Positions 48,572-60,890 of a stretch of DNA of 64,000 bases are shown piece by piece. The stretch is from positions 13,417,043 through 13,481,042 of the forward strand of contig NC_058166.1 of assembly GCF_020080835.1 (NCBI RefSeq). Reading direction: 5' to 3'. A program made the position numbers and the translations under genes. The stretch is from Cotesia glomerata. Lineage: Eukaryota; Arthropoda; Insecta; Hymenoptera; Braconidae. How positions within the stretch are numbered: position 1 is the stretch's first letter; every line of letters starts with the position of its first letter. The notes below the pieces were generated by a model. The model had not been told where the DNA came from. It worked only from the letters and a program-made list of their open reading frames with translations, and did not search any database.

Positions 48572-50660
48572 GGAGAGAAATTAAAATTTAAAGCGGAAGA
48601 TCAAGAGGATATTATAATTGTCAGATACAATTAAATTCGACGTCCGAAAATACTACTTTCCAGAATTTATAATTATTTCCGTTTCTTTTGAGGATTTTAT
48701 AATCTTGGTTCAAGAAACTGAAAGAAAACAAATAAATTTTTTAATTGGACCTGTCTTGAAAGCTTATTTGTAATGATTTAGAAAATAAGAGAAATTGGAG
48801 GATTAAAATAATTCGGTAATATCTTGAACTGACGTTACCAAGTATCTTAATATTCGTTGAAGAAATTGTGGGGTGGAGTATAGGTGATCTTGTTTAAAAA
48901 TAGTAAAGTGGTTGATTGAATTGGTAAAATTATTGAATGTTGAATTTTTTCTGTTAATCCTCTATGTTTTATTTTCTTCATTTTTGAGTGAATTTCTTGA
49001 ATTAATTCAACCTGGGTATTTCAAAGCAAGAGTTAAATTTTGAAGATAATATTTTTCTTCAATCAAGTATTTTTTTTCAGTGTTTGATCAAAAATTTTGT
49101 AGAATTTAGAGTTTTTAGTGAATTTATCAGAAAAAATATCTAGCAACTTTGTTTTATTTTATTGAAAAAATTGTTGGATATTTTTGTTGTGAAATGAAGA
49201 ATTTTTTAATTTAAAAGTTAATATATTGATTCATAGAAAATTTATTATCATTTTCCTCGGATTAATAATTTTAAGTGATAATTTTTATTAATTTAGAGTT
49301 TTGATGTGCTGAAAGTAAAATCCGAACAAAAACTGTTTCACTGTAAAAAAAATCACGCCAAGTCCACGTTCATAAGACTATTAAGAAAAAAAAATTTTAT
49401 TTCTTTACAAAAAGATATAAAATAAAAAATTAAAAAATCCAAGTAACCGATATGGTTGTATATGATTTTCGGAAATTAAAAAAAATTTTGTTGTAAATTT
49501 AAAAATTAAAAGAAACAATTTTGGAACGTATTTAGTGTGCGTGGTTACGAAAAATTTCACTTTTTATGAAATTCCTAAAATCTATCTACTAGGACTTTTA
49601 AAAAAAATTGAAGTACACAATGACGCACACCAAGTACGTTCCAAAGTTGTTTCTTTTAATTTTTAAATTTACAACAAAATTTTTTTTAATTTCCGAAAAT
49701 CATATACAACCATATCGGTTACTTGGATTTTTTAATTTTTTATTTTATATCTTTTTGTAAAGAAATAAAATTTTTTTTTCTTTATAGTCTTATGAACGTG
49801 GACTTGGCGTGATTTTTTTTACAGTGAAACTGTTTTTGTTTGGATTTCAGTATTTTTTGTAATTATAATAAAAATTGACAATTTTAATTTAATACATTTC
49901 CGGTGGCAAACTATCCCCTTTAAGCTATAGTTCATGTAAAAGTTATTCTTGCGCTACCTGGCGTGTGTAATTGCAAGCTGTCAAATATCTTTTTTTCACT
50001 GTAGTTTCTCATCTATTATAAGATTAGCATGCATCCTTATATTATTTAGTCTCTGGCCGTCCGCTTTTTACATAAGAAAAAAGTTAAAATCTAAAAATCT
50101 GGGTCGCTATAGTTTGTGCTGATTATTTTTAATAATTTTAAATAGAAATTATAAAGATAATTGATAATAATCAAGTAATACGCCTAATAAAAAGCATGAA
50201 CTACTATTATAAAATATCATATAAAAAAAAATCAAAATAAATTTGAAAAAAAATTTGTAACCTCAAAAAACCGTTCTGCTTACGATATATACACACTCGG
50301 TAGTCTGGCTTGAGAACGGAACTTGGCGCCAGACTCTATCGAGTCTGTTGATTATGATTGTAATAACACTTTTAAGTGATTGAAATCAGCGGGAAGGAGT
50401 CAATTAATGTTTGACAAATTTTTATAAAAAATTGAAAATTTAATAATTTAGAGTGTTCTTTTCTTAAATATAAATTAGTAATTCCTATTATAAAAATCAA
50501 TTATCCACTCTTTCGTGTAAATTTAATTTTTTTGATTTCAAACGTCTTTAATTTTAGATACTAAAAATTTTGTCAATTCTGTTCTTAAATTTCTTGAATT
50601 AATTCAAACAGAACATCTCAAAATTTTCAAGATATAAATTTTTCAATAAATTTTTTTATT
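48572..50660. repeat. Left arm of a large inverted repeat (partner 57520-58563)
   Basis: 48572-49320 and 50353-50660 mirror 57520-58563 nearly throughout: GCGGAAGATCAAGAGGATAT against ATATCCTCTCGATCTTCCGC at one end, and ATCAGCGGGAAGGAGTCAA against TTGACTCCTTCCCGCTGAT-like sequence further in. The intervening 49321-50352 is the inserted composite element. Net arm length is about 1.05 kb; the arms enclose about 6.9 kb. Confidence 0.75.
49321..50352 (-). mobile_element. Composite palindromic element, copy 3
   Basis: It runs from TCCGAACAAAAACTGTTTCA through a palindrome (to about 49845) and unique part to the AGACTCTATCGAGTCT hairpin near 50335. The mirrored arm at 57815-57850 shows the uninterrupted target (GAAAGTAAAATTATAATTGT), which fixes the insertion limits. 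Confidence 0.85.
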
Positions 50661-50689
50661 TCAGTGCAGAGTAATATAAGAGTATTAAA

Positions 50690-51560
50690 AGTTAGTGAAA
50701 TAAAAGAGGATAAGGAAGTGGCTGGGATGATAAGCCTTGTAAAAGACTGAGAGGAGAGTGGACAAAAAGCAGGTGCATGAGTTTTATTTTGTCCAGCTCT
50801 TAGCTTTGATGAGTGTTACAGCGGACCGCGGTTGGGCCACGCGACTAAGTCACACGACTGATAATTGCAATAAATATTGATGACGATTTTGCTCAAGGAC
50901 TTTATTGATGGAAATTATTTAATTGATTGAGTTGAAGTTGAAATTGTAAGTTGAGTTGGGTTAAGTTTTTTAGGGAACAAATGTCACTGCATATGTCGCG
51001 AATAATAATAACTCGGTAAAAAAGCGGGGGGTTGGAATGAAAAATTTGAGACGGTTAAAACACTAGCACAGGTGTACGAGCTAACGAGCACTCGGTCCTT
51101 TCTTGCGAGCGAGATCTGAGCTGATGGAAAGGAAAAAAAGGCACCAAGGGAAAGAAAGGGGTTTGCGTAGTCCGTAGTGAAGAGTTTCGAGTAAGAGAAG
51201 AGGATAAGAGTAAAGTATAAAATCGACGGATAGGAATAAAAGAAATGGGATGAGAAGAGAAGGAGGAGATAAAAAGAATCAAATGAGAGTCGGAATGATT
51301 ATCAACAATTTGGGTAGACGAGCAGCTTTATGCTTGATGGTTGATGCTTGATCCACGGTGAAATGAGCTCGCGGTAAAGTATAAGGTGTTAAGATTATCA
51401 AGGTGATATGCAGCTTCTGGTATGATCGTAAGTGCCAATGAGTGTATGGTTAACTCTTTCTTCATGGGAGAAAATAATCGTGAACGCGAAAATAACACCG
51501 TTAAGAGCTACTGATAGTATGATGGAATAAAATTTTTAACCGGAAAATAAAACTAAGAGT
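50690..51560. other. Mixed-composition, purine-rich unique island
   Basis: It contains AGCGGACCGCGGTTGGGCCA (about 50819-50839) and a long GA-rich tract (51110-51280). The minus-strand frame at 51055-51282 is low-complexity Ser/Phe/Pro from that tract and is not accepted. It lies in the span enclosed by the large inverted repeat. Confidence 0.3.
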
Positions 51561-51850
51561 TAAATTATACCTCTTCTTGGATAGTATTATTGTAATTATT
51601 TGTTTCTTTCGACCAAACTTTAATTTTGCGGTTTAAACGTTTATTCTAAATGCTTTTTTTTGTTATGTTAGATATCTGTTGTAGTTTGTTTTTACTGTTG
51701 CGTGCAATTCGTTTGTATAGCTGAAAATTTAACGTCGATTTTTTTACAAACTTGTTTTGATATTAAAATTATTTTCTGTTTTGTTACTGTTAGGGGCGAT
51801 AGAGTTTCTGGTGGAAGGTTTGAATTTTGCATAAGAAAAAAATAACTTTC

Positions 51851-53011
51851 TACATGGAGAGAAATTCATAGGAACCTTTCCAAAAATTATGGAAATGGTT
51901 CCTATAATAAAATGATCATTATAGGCATCAATCCTAAGCTCATTATGGGAACCATACCCATAGTCTATTGGAAACGTTCCTATACAATAATGAAATAGCT
52001 TCAATATATTATGTGAATGGTTCCTATAATATTATGGGAATGACGCACATAATAATAAAAAATCGTTTATTTTCTTAATAATGAAGCAATCATTTCAAAA
52101 ATATAAAGTAATTATTATAAATTTTTTTGCTAATAAATTTTGTTTGTAAATAAAAATTGATCTTTCACTAGAATAAAAAAATTTCTTTTTCATAATTTTT
52201 ATTCACGTGTGTACTTAATCTTAAATTATTTATTCCAGCTCAGTTATTATTGTGTTAGATAATATTGAAAAATATTGTAGCAATTCTAAAGTTTCTCTAA
52301 TAAAAGGGATATTTTCTCACTATACAATTAGAGGAGCAAAATAGATATGAAAATTCATTGTTTATTTTTACGATTTCATTTTATTTTTAAAGCAAATTAT
52401 TTATTTACAATACATACGTTGAGTCGCGAAAATATTTGAGTATTTAAAATTTCAAAACCATTGGAAATTTTATTTTGTTTAAGAATTTTTTTTTTCTAGT
52501 AGAAACTTTTTTTTTTTAATTAATTTTATTTTAATTTACAAGCATGTATACCATTAAAGATTAAAAAAATATCAACTGCTACAACTGATTAATTTAATAA
52601 TAATAATAATAAATATTGTTACTGATAACTTTTTTATCAATTTATATATTATAAAAAAAGAATCATTTAATAAAAAAAAAAATATATTCAGTTAAAAATA
52701 ATTAATTATACACCACAATTGTGTGAAAAAAAAATACTCTAATATTATTAGGCATCATTCCTATAATATTATGGAAACTATTCCTATATATTATGGGAAC
52801 CATCCCTATACATTATGGGAATCATGCCTATATTACAGTTATAATTATAGGTATCGTTCCTATAATTATAGGAACCATTCCCAAAATTATAGTAACATTT
52901 CCCAAAAATTATGGGTACAATTCCCATAATCTAAGTAATCGCTGCTAAAATGGTATAAGAAAATATTTCATTAAAATTATAGGAATGATTTCCACATTTT
53001 TCTCTCCGTAT
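51851..53011. mobile_element. Element with CCTATAAT/GGGAACC subterminal repeats
   Basis: Ends TACATGGAGAGAAATTCATA and its rough mirror (ACATTTTTCTCTCCGTATA) enclose 1.16 kb. Both ends are filled with short repeats of TTCCTATAATATTATGGGAA type (51870-52035 and 52745-52940); the centre is plain AT-rich. Frames across the repeats (51744-52004, 52723-52929) are artefacts. Confidence 0.75.
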
Positions 53012-53459
53012 ACAGAAATAGTATCGTGGTATATATAATACATACATTTGTAGAAAAATTTAAGTAGTTTGGGAAACAATTAAAGTAATTTTGAAGAATT
53101 ACATAAGTTATAGAGAATAATTTATTTAATTTTAAGAATTTATTTAATTTAAAAAATTTATTCAATTTTATAGCCAAATCCAGGTAATTTTGAATAAATT
53201 AGTTAATTTTTGGAAAAAAAAATCAAGTAAACTTTGGATAAAAATCAAGTTAATTGTCATAAATAAAGTTAATTTTGGACAAAAATTCAATAAATTTCGA
53301 AGAATCAAGTTAACTTTATAAAATTAAATTAATTTTGATAAATCAATTTAATTTATACATCTATTAGAGAAAGAAATAAAATCAAAAAAAGTGTTTCATG
53401 ATTCAATATTTTTCTGCTCAATTCAAAGCCGTAAAAAATTCTAAAAATTATTTCCTCCA

Positions 53460-53736
53460 TACGGAAAAAAGAAAACAGGAATAATTACAGTATAAAATGT
53501 AAAATCGGTCTCGTCGTTATCAAAACTAGAAAAATTACAGTTTGAAATAACATTCTTCTAAATTCAATTTTTGAATTTAATTTTCAGAGCTTTCAATGTA
53601 AATATTACATTCTACAATGTAATTCTTATAAAATCTGTAATAGTTACAATCTGAAACTGTAATTTTTCCAGTTTTCATCACGAAGCGCCACGTTACATTA
53701 TAAACTGAATTTTTTCGAGTTTTCTTTTTTCCGTGC
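53460..53736. mobile_element. Short MITE, ACGGAAAAAAGAAAAC ends
   Basis: ACGGAAAAAAGAAAAC at the left is mirrored by GTTTTCTTTTTTCCGT at the right. Palindromic TTACAGTTTGAAAT/ATCTGAAACTGTAA and TGTAATATTTACATT blocks fill about 277 bases. Confidence 0.75.
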
Positions 53737-53739
53737 ATT

Positions 53740-55440
53740 AAAGATTTTTTCTCCATAATCAAAATAATTTTTCAATCTACGTCCTTTATTTACATTTCAG
53801 TCAGCATATTACATTGAACATTAAACAACGATTTCACAAAAAGAAATTTGAAAACTAATTCAAAACAAAAAACAACCATTATTATAAAATCAAAGTAATA
53901 CTCAATACTAAAACAGGATTACATTAACGTTCGCAAGAGATTAAAGTATAATCCCAGCCAACTCGAAACTGCTTATCATAGAAAGACTCAGTAGCAACTG
54001 GAAGTGAAAAAAAAATCCCGTAACTCTTACCCTCTAAAGCTTATAAATAAAATGGAAAGTGAATAAATTCTGGTGAATGCTTAGGTGCAAACACAAATTT
54101 TTAGCTTAAAACTCAGTGTCTCCTGTCGATTTAATTAACTAACTAAACCATCAGAGTTAAAAGTCCACGATCTACTAGTGAGACTACTCTCGAGTAGCTT
54201 TCACCCGACGTAGCTACACGGAAGACATCTCTCTGATTAATAACACCATTTTTATACGCGAATTACATTCATCATACATCATATAGTCTCACATCAAACC
54301 ACTCAATTACGTATTATTAATAATATTTGTAGAACTAAAACAAAACAATAAGTCATGTGAAACAGACGAAAAAGCACTCGATAAAACCGGTGTTCCTTGA
54401 ACCGTTATGTTTTAAAACGCAAACAATTATTTTTCATACGTATAACCTGAGACTAGTCTGTTTTTTATCATTTGAAGAAAAGAGAAAGGGACTTAACAGT
54501 CTTCTTTATGCACATAGACGAAAAATATGTTACAACTGTCAATAATGTTTACACAGTGAAAATAGAATTACGTTAACTCTATGTTTACACGTATTAGGAA
54601 TTCCTGGCACTCACGCGATCAATCTTATTATAATTTCCATAAATTTTTTTCTTTATCACCAACGCAACAATATTTTTCCTTATGCATTTAAATAATTAGA
54701 TTTTTAAACAACAAAAAAAGGAATAAAAATACACGGGATTTCGCAATTATAAATAAATATGTTCTTCGATGCAAATCGATAGTATATTGGCACACGCATT
54801 TACTAATTATTCAGATTTTATTTGATACTTTACTGCTAATTATTAATAATATTCATATTACATATTATGTATAGGTTTTATTTCAACACGTTATTTCAAC
54901 TGAAAAAATTATTTAATGTTACTATTTGATTTTATAAATTAATTAATTAATTTACTTTTGCTAATCATTAAAGCAACACTTTACTTCGACAGATAAAAAA
55001 TTTATAAATTTTATCGTTAATTAGGTTATTAGTCATTAGTTATTACATTACGAAGCCTCAGAACCGCGAGAATCGACTAAGCTATCTCAGCCTACTTTCC
55101 ACACCAACTTTAAAATTTTCCACGTTTCAAATCAACTAATAACCACCTGTTTATGGGATTGTTTATACGACATAAATATATAAAATGAAATAAAATAAAC
55201 CGTAATGTGATTGCTGGTTGCTTTATTTTTCTCTAATCGGCAGTGAAGTTACATATATTTTCTCTGAATTGAAATTTAAATTGCAATCAGGCGGTTATTT
55301 TATATAGTTATTATTTTTATCTTACAATAAATTATTTTTATTTTATCGAGAATTTAATGTTCTTTTCTTTTAAATTATTGTTTATATATTTATAGAAGTC
55401 TTTATGATTGATCTTTTTGATTTTTACTTGTAATAATAAT
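53740..55440. other. AT-rich interval, no supported gene
   Basis: Mostly unique AT-rich sequence. Frame 54357-54545 (62 codons) has no domain, no splice context and no recurrence; not accepted. Confidence 0.35.
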
Positions 55441-56190
55441 TGTGTCTAAATAATAAGAGATAGGAAAAAATTTCTTATGATTTTTTCATACTTTTAATAT
55501 TTTAGTCCCAATTTTATATTTCGAAATTTTTGATATTTTTGATTTCGATTTTTAACTAAAATTTTGTTTGAATAATAAGAAGTACAAAAAAATTTTTAAA
55601 GACCTTTTTTTTAAAGCGTTAAATTTTCTATAAAAAAAAATTTCTTATAATTTTTTCAAATTTTTAATATTTTAGTACCAATTTTGATTTTGAAATTTTC
55701 GATATTTTTGATTTTTCAACTTTTAACTTAAATTTTGTCTGAATAATAAGAGATACTAAAAAATTTATATGGACCTTTTTTGTAGAGCGTTAAATTTTCT
55801 GTAAAAAAATTTCGAATGATTTTTTCATATTTTTAATATTTTAGTACCATTTTTGATTTTGAAATTTTTGATTTCGACTTTTAATTAAAATTTTTTCTGA
55901 ATTATAAGAGATACAAAAAAGTTTATAAAGACCTTTTTTGTATAGCGTTAAATTTTCTATAAAAAAAAAATTTCTTATGATTTTTTCATATTTTATTACC
56001 AATTTTATTTTTGAAATTTTTGATATTTTTGATTTCGACTTTTAACTTAAATTTTGTTTGAATAATAGAAGATACAAAAAAATTTACGGGGACCTTTTTT
56101 GTAGAGCATTAAATTTTCTATAAAAAAAGTTTCTAATCATTTTTTCATATTTTTAATATTTTAATCCCAATTTTTATTTCAAGGTCTGAA
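55440..56190 (+). repeat. Satellite-like array, ~160-175-bp units
   Basis: Four to five consecutive units begin near 55470, 55640, 55812, 55971 and 56131. Each contains TTTCTTATGATTTTTTCATA, AATATTTTAGTACCAATTTT, TTTTTGATTTCGACTTTTAA, GAATAATAAGAGATAC and GACCTTTTTTGTAGAGCG in order. Non-coding. Confidence 0.8.
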
Positions 56191-57519
56191 AAAATATAAA
56201 AATAATTATTACAATTCAAACTCCTTTTAAGAAGCATAAAAAATAATAAATAGAAACAGAAATAATAATAAAGACAATTTAAAAATTTAATTACAGAATT
56301 TATAGAGACAAAAAATCAGATAAAAATAATATCTAGTAGTGTTTTGAAACATGATATGTTGCTATTCAGCTGAAACCGGACATAATCTGATCAATAAGTA
56401 AAGTTAAGTAACATAAGTGTACCACACGGAATTACATGTTTATTTATTTTGCATTAAAAGAAATCCCACGTACGCATTGATAAAATTTTTACCTACTAAA
56501 TTACCGGGGATTACTTCAAAATTATACGCAATTCAACTCTCTCGATAATTGAACTAATTATTTTACATTTCCTATATTTACTTTGTGGAAAAATCAACCT
56601 TTGTATTTTCATACTATTTCCTCTACTTTGCTTGCCCCGATACTCAATCTAACAATCTACTAATTAATCATACGCAATTAATTTTTAAATAAAATTTTAA
56701 CTCTCACTTGCGCGTGCTTGACACCTATCAATTATTTTAATTATCACTCACTTACTCCTTATCAACTTTATATTTTCATTTGCTGAGTTGACAACTTCAC
56801 ATTTAGGTATATTATAAGTTATAGCTAATAATATTCGTTAAATTATATTCATTAATTAAATAACTATTTATTTTCTATTTACTATGTTATATAAATATGC
56901 TAAGAATTTCATTCATAATATTTTATATTTTTTAATAACTTAATTTAAAATAATTTTTTACAGTTTGTTCGGAGTTAAATCTAAATTATTTTTACATTTT
57001 TTTCATTCAATTAAAAAAAAATTAAATTAAATTTACAAAAATTTATTTTCTAATTCTCACAAAAATTTTTTAGAAGAAATCTCGAGTTGTAATTTTTATA
57101 TATTAAATAAGTACATATTTCACTACAATTTTCAGTATAACACATTTTTAAATTATCAAATAACTATTATTATTTATATTACATCTTGTACTACAGTACT
57201 TTCATTAAGTTTTTTTTAAACTTTTCTTCTCAAGACTTTCCATCCAGAGCTTCAACTAAAAACTGCAATTATAATTGTAAATTATTATTTTTTTACATTT
57301 CCTGACTTTTAAAAAATCATTGTGCACATTTATTGTCACAGTTTAGATTATTGTGGTAAAATTCAATTATGTCTAGGTTAAACATTTATTGAAAGTTGCT
57401 AACTACTGCGGCTGCCCTCTTTTAAAACACACTAACAGACATTTCTTAGATTCTCAAATTTTTTTCTTATCAGAAAAGGAACTTAGAAGGATTATTAATT
57501 TAGAAAAAGAAAAAAAAGC
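56191..57519. other. AT-rich interval, nothing recognised
   Basis: Low-complexity AT-rich DNA with no ORF or paired termini. Confidence 0.35.
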
Positions 57520-58563
57520 CTAAAATATTTTTCATTAAAAAATTTATATTTTGAAAACTTGGAGATATTTAGTTTGAATTAATTTAAGAAACTAAAGAAT
57601 AGAATTTACAAAATTTTTAGTTTTTAAAATTAAAGGAGTTTGAAATGAAAAAAAATTAAATTTACACAAAAAAGTGGATAATTGATTTTTATTAATAGGA
57701 ATTACTAATTTATATTAAAGAAAAGAACACTAAATTATTAAATTTTCAATTTTTTATAAAAATTTGTCAAACATTATTTGACTCCTTCCCGCTGATTTCA
57801 ATCACTTGAAAATGTGTTATTACAATTATAATTTTACTTTCAGTACATTAAGACTCTAAATTAATAAAAATTACCTATTCAATAATTATCAATTAAAATT
57901 AATCCGAGAAAAATGATAATAAATTTTCTATGAATCAATATATTAATTTTTAAATTAAAAAATTCTTCATTTCACAACAAAAATATCCAACAATTTTTTT
58001 AATAAAATAAAACAAAGTTGTTAGATATTTTTTTCTGATAAATTCACTAAAAACTCTAAATTCTACAAAATTTTTGATCAAACACTGAAAAAAGTATTTG
58101 ATAAAAGAAAAATATTATCTTCAAAATTTAATTCTTGCTTTGAAATACCTAGTTTGAATTAATTCAAGAAATTCACTCAAAAATCAAGAAAATAAAACAT
58201 AGAGGATTAACAGAAAAAATTCAACATTAACTAATTTTACCAATTCAATCAACCACTTTACTATTTTCAAACAAGATCACCTATATTCCACCCCACAATT
58301 TCTTCAACGAGGATTACGATACTTATTTTAATCTTCCAATTTCTCTTATTTTCTAAATCATCATAAATTAAGCTTTCAAGACAGGTCCAATTAATAAATT
58401 TATTTTTTTCCTTTTAGTTTCTTGAACCAAGATTATAAAATCCTCAAAAGAAACGGAAGTGATTATAAATTTTGGAAAGTAGTATTTTCGGGCGTCGAAT
58501 TTGATTGCATCTGACAAAAATAATATCCTCTCGATCTTCCGCTTTAAATTAAAATTTCTCTCC
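57520..58563. repeat. Right arm of the large inverted repeat
   Basis: Mirror of 48572-50660. It lacks the composite element and therefore represents the ancestral, uninserted arm. Non-coding, AT-rich, with AAGTATTTGATAAAAGAAAA and TGCTTTGAAATACC blocks shared with the partner. Confidence 0.75.
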
Positions 58564-58699
58564 TTAAGTAAACAAGTTTAAGGATTCGAAATTCCTGACT
58601 AAAGATTTAGCATAATACTCTAGTAATTCATTTCACTAAAATGATTCGATAAGTCGATAAGGATTAAATTTATTCGATGAAGAAATAATATCGAAAAAT

Positions 58700-59256
58700 A
58701 AAAATAATTATGTCACTGAGTAATATAGAATTTGCATAAGTATATCCTAAACCTTGAGGTCAATAGTACGTGAAAATACAGAGCGGAGCGTAAGTGAGAG
58801 TGTGGAGTAAATAGTTAGGGTGTGTCTTGTCTTGATGATGTCAATAACAAATAGAGTGCAGTAAAGTTAATAGACAGTACACTCTCTTTCTCATCTGGCG
58901 CATATATAATAAATCCTCCTTACGAATGAAACTAAGCCCACGTGTCTCGTCTCTAGTGTGTGTGTGTGTGTGTGATATGACCACGTAAGCCAGATATACA
59001 TACAAATAGTGAAAGAACAAACACATGTAAGCCACCCCTGCCACTTATAATCTCACACTACATCCTACTCAACGCGAAACGATGCAATTTCTTCCAGGTA
59101 GATCGGCAAATTGCCAACTGGGGGTTCAAATATATAACGTTTGGAAATTGTTGGACTCTCAGTTACAAAGTTTCATCCAAGACATTACAACTCATAGTCT
59201 GCTTGAAATTTTTTGTTTTGTTTGTTTTTTTTTTTTTTACAATCTAGTCTACGACA
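58700..59256 (+). promoter_or_regulatory. 5' region of the yellow-family gene, possible leader exon
   Basis: A T-rich tract ending TTTTTTTTACAATCTAG at 59247 looks like a splice acceptor nine bases before the ATG. A donor-like CTTCCAG|GTAGAT sits at 59097/59098. Together they would define a 150-base intron and an untranslated leader exon beginning somewhere after the ACTTATAATC at 59043. A GT microsatellite occupies 58957-58974. The alternative is one continuous 5' UTR. The open frame starting at 59082 would be upstream or spliced-out sequence. Confidence 0.35.
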
Positions 59257-59539
59257 ATGGCGATTTGTCGTCAGATTCTGTTTTTTGTTATTACGGTAGT
59301 TTTTTACAAAAACGGGAGTGCCAATGGATATAGCAAGGCCTGGAGTGGCGGAAATCATTTTGGACGAGCTCCAATTCTCGAGAGATTTTCGTGGCAAGTC
59401 TTAGATTGGGCGTACCCAGATCCGATCACAAGGGCTGCGGCAATCCAAAGTGGAGATTATATGCCGGAAAATGGACTACCTGTGGGAATTGAAATTTGGA
59501 AAAATAAATTGTTTATTACTGTTCCGAGATGGAAGGATG
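59257..59539 (+). CDS. First coding exon of a yellow/MRJP-family gene
   Basis: ATG at 59257 (CGACAATGG) opens 94 codons and one base, ending at donor G|GTTAGT (59540). Residues 1 to about 23 form a signal peptide (hydrophobic ILFFVITVVFY). From about residue 42, ERFSWQVLDWAYPD, SGDYMPENGLPVGIE and KNKLFITVPRWKDG match the N-terminal part of the yellow/major royal jelly protein family, secreted beta-propeller-type proteins of pigmentation, cuticle and reproduction. Family members usually continue with I/VPATLNY after WKDG and total about 400-450 residues; the remainder must lie on exons beyond 64000. The ERxSWxxLD start is closest, in my memory, to yellow itself, but the paralogue cannot be fixed from one exon. 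No damage is seen. Confidence 0.88.
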
Positions 59540-59586
59540 GTTAGTTTAATTTTTTTTTTTAACTCAGAGCGAATTTAGTCATTTAA

Positions 59587-59965
59587 CCCTAGACTGGTCA
59601 ACGTATGAGCGTGACGCCACGCTGAATTATATTTTTTTTATTACATCTTCAATATTTACTAAAATTATTCAAAAGAATTTGACTTTGTTCCTTGAACATT
59701 TTAGAATATATTAATAATTTTTTCAAACATCTTCGAAAACGTTAAATTGCTGAAAAAAAATTTTCTAAAAAAATTCGCGGGTTTTTCCTCATCGCTTGAC
59801 CAGAGTCCTAAGTAGTTTTTTGTCCGCGGCGTTGCCGAAAACACCTCTAGTCTCTGCCTGTCAAATGTGTATGATTTGGCAACACTGTACGCTCTAAAAA
59901 CATTCCGGCAAATCCCTCATCACTTGACCAAAGTCGTTAGGTCGCGTTTTTTGACCAGTCTAGAG
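59587..59965. mobile_element. Short TTAA-flanked (piggyBac-like) MITE in the first intron
   Basis: CCCTAGACTGGTCAA at the left and TTGACCAGTCTAGAG at the right are inverses and lie directly inside TTAA (59583-59586, 59966-59969). 379 bases. Internally CATCGCTTGACCAGAGTC and CATCACTTGACCAAAGTC form a direct subterminal repeat. Non-coding. Confidence 0.8.
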
Positions 59966-60419
59966 TTAAATTTTGTGATTTTCACCCCGATAGGATGATT
60001 TAAAAAAAAAATTATTGATGTTATGTAATCCGAGGATCAAGGATCATGAAATAAGTCAATGTTTTCCACAGACGACTGAGGAAGGATAGTCCAGTCGGCA
60101 GGGAAATATTAGGCCGTTTGTTTACGACTTCCAATGCAAATGAGGTAAATTGCAATTTTTTTTTTTTAAAAATACTCAGAAAAATATATAGATCATTTTT
60201 ACAAAAAAAAAAAATCGCGGAAATTCAATTGTTTAAAAAATAGCCTTTTTGCAAGTAGCTTTACATTGAAATATCTCGGAAACTACGCAAAAGTAGTCGA
60301 GACATGCTGTGTATGAAATTTAGAGAATTAAATAAGGAACAAAATGAGCCAAATCCGATGTCTCTACTTTTAACTTTTGAAAGATTTGTTTATACAAATA
60401 GGAAAAATTTATTTTAAAA

Positions 60420-60890
60420 AAGTTCTCTACACGATAGGATATCTTTACGATTAATGAAATTCTGAATCGTTTAATACCTACATTGTGGAAACAATTTTTT
60501 AATTGTTAATTAACTATTTGTTTAAACAAATAGAAAAAATTTTTCAAAAAAAAGTTCTCCACACGATAGGATATCTTTACGATTCATAAAATTTGCAATC
60601 GTTTAATACCTACAATGTGGAAACAAATTTTTAATTGTTAATTAACTATTTGTTTAAACAAATAGAAAAAATTTATTAAAAAAAAAGTTCTCCACATGAT
60701 AGGATATCTTTACGATTCATAAAATTTGCAATCGTCTAATACCTAAATTGTGGAAACAAATTTTTAATTGTTAATTAACTATTTGTTTAAACAAATAGAA
60801 AATATTTATTAAAAAAAAGTTCTCTACACAATAGGATATTTTTACGATTCATGAAATTCTGAATCGTTTGATACCTATATTGTGAAATTG
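60420..60890 (+). repeat. Tandem array, ~132-bp unit, about four copies
   Basis: Units restart with AGTTCTCTACACGATAGGAT near 60421, 60553, 60686 and 60819, then TTTACGATTCATAAAATTTG, CAATCGTTTAATACCTAC, TTGTGGAAACAA and a palindromic AACTATTTGTTTAAACAAAT. The last unit is shortened. Confidence 0.85.

Noticed and set aside
51055..51282. Minus-strand Ser/Phe/Pro-rich frame
   Set aside because: Product of a GA-rich tract; low complexity.
59082..59333. Plus-strand frame overlapping the yellow-family ATG
   Set aside because: Different frame from the yellow-family exon, crosses a poly-T tract that looks like a splice acceptor, no domain.
59185..59397. Minus-strand frame under the yellow-family exon
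   Set aside because: Antisense shadow of a clearly coding exon.
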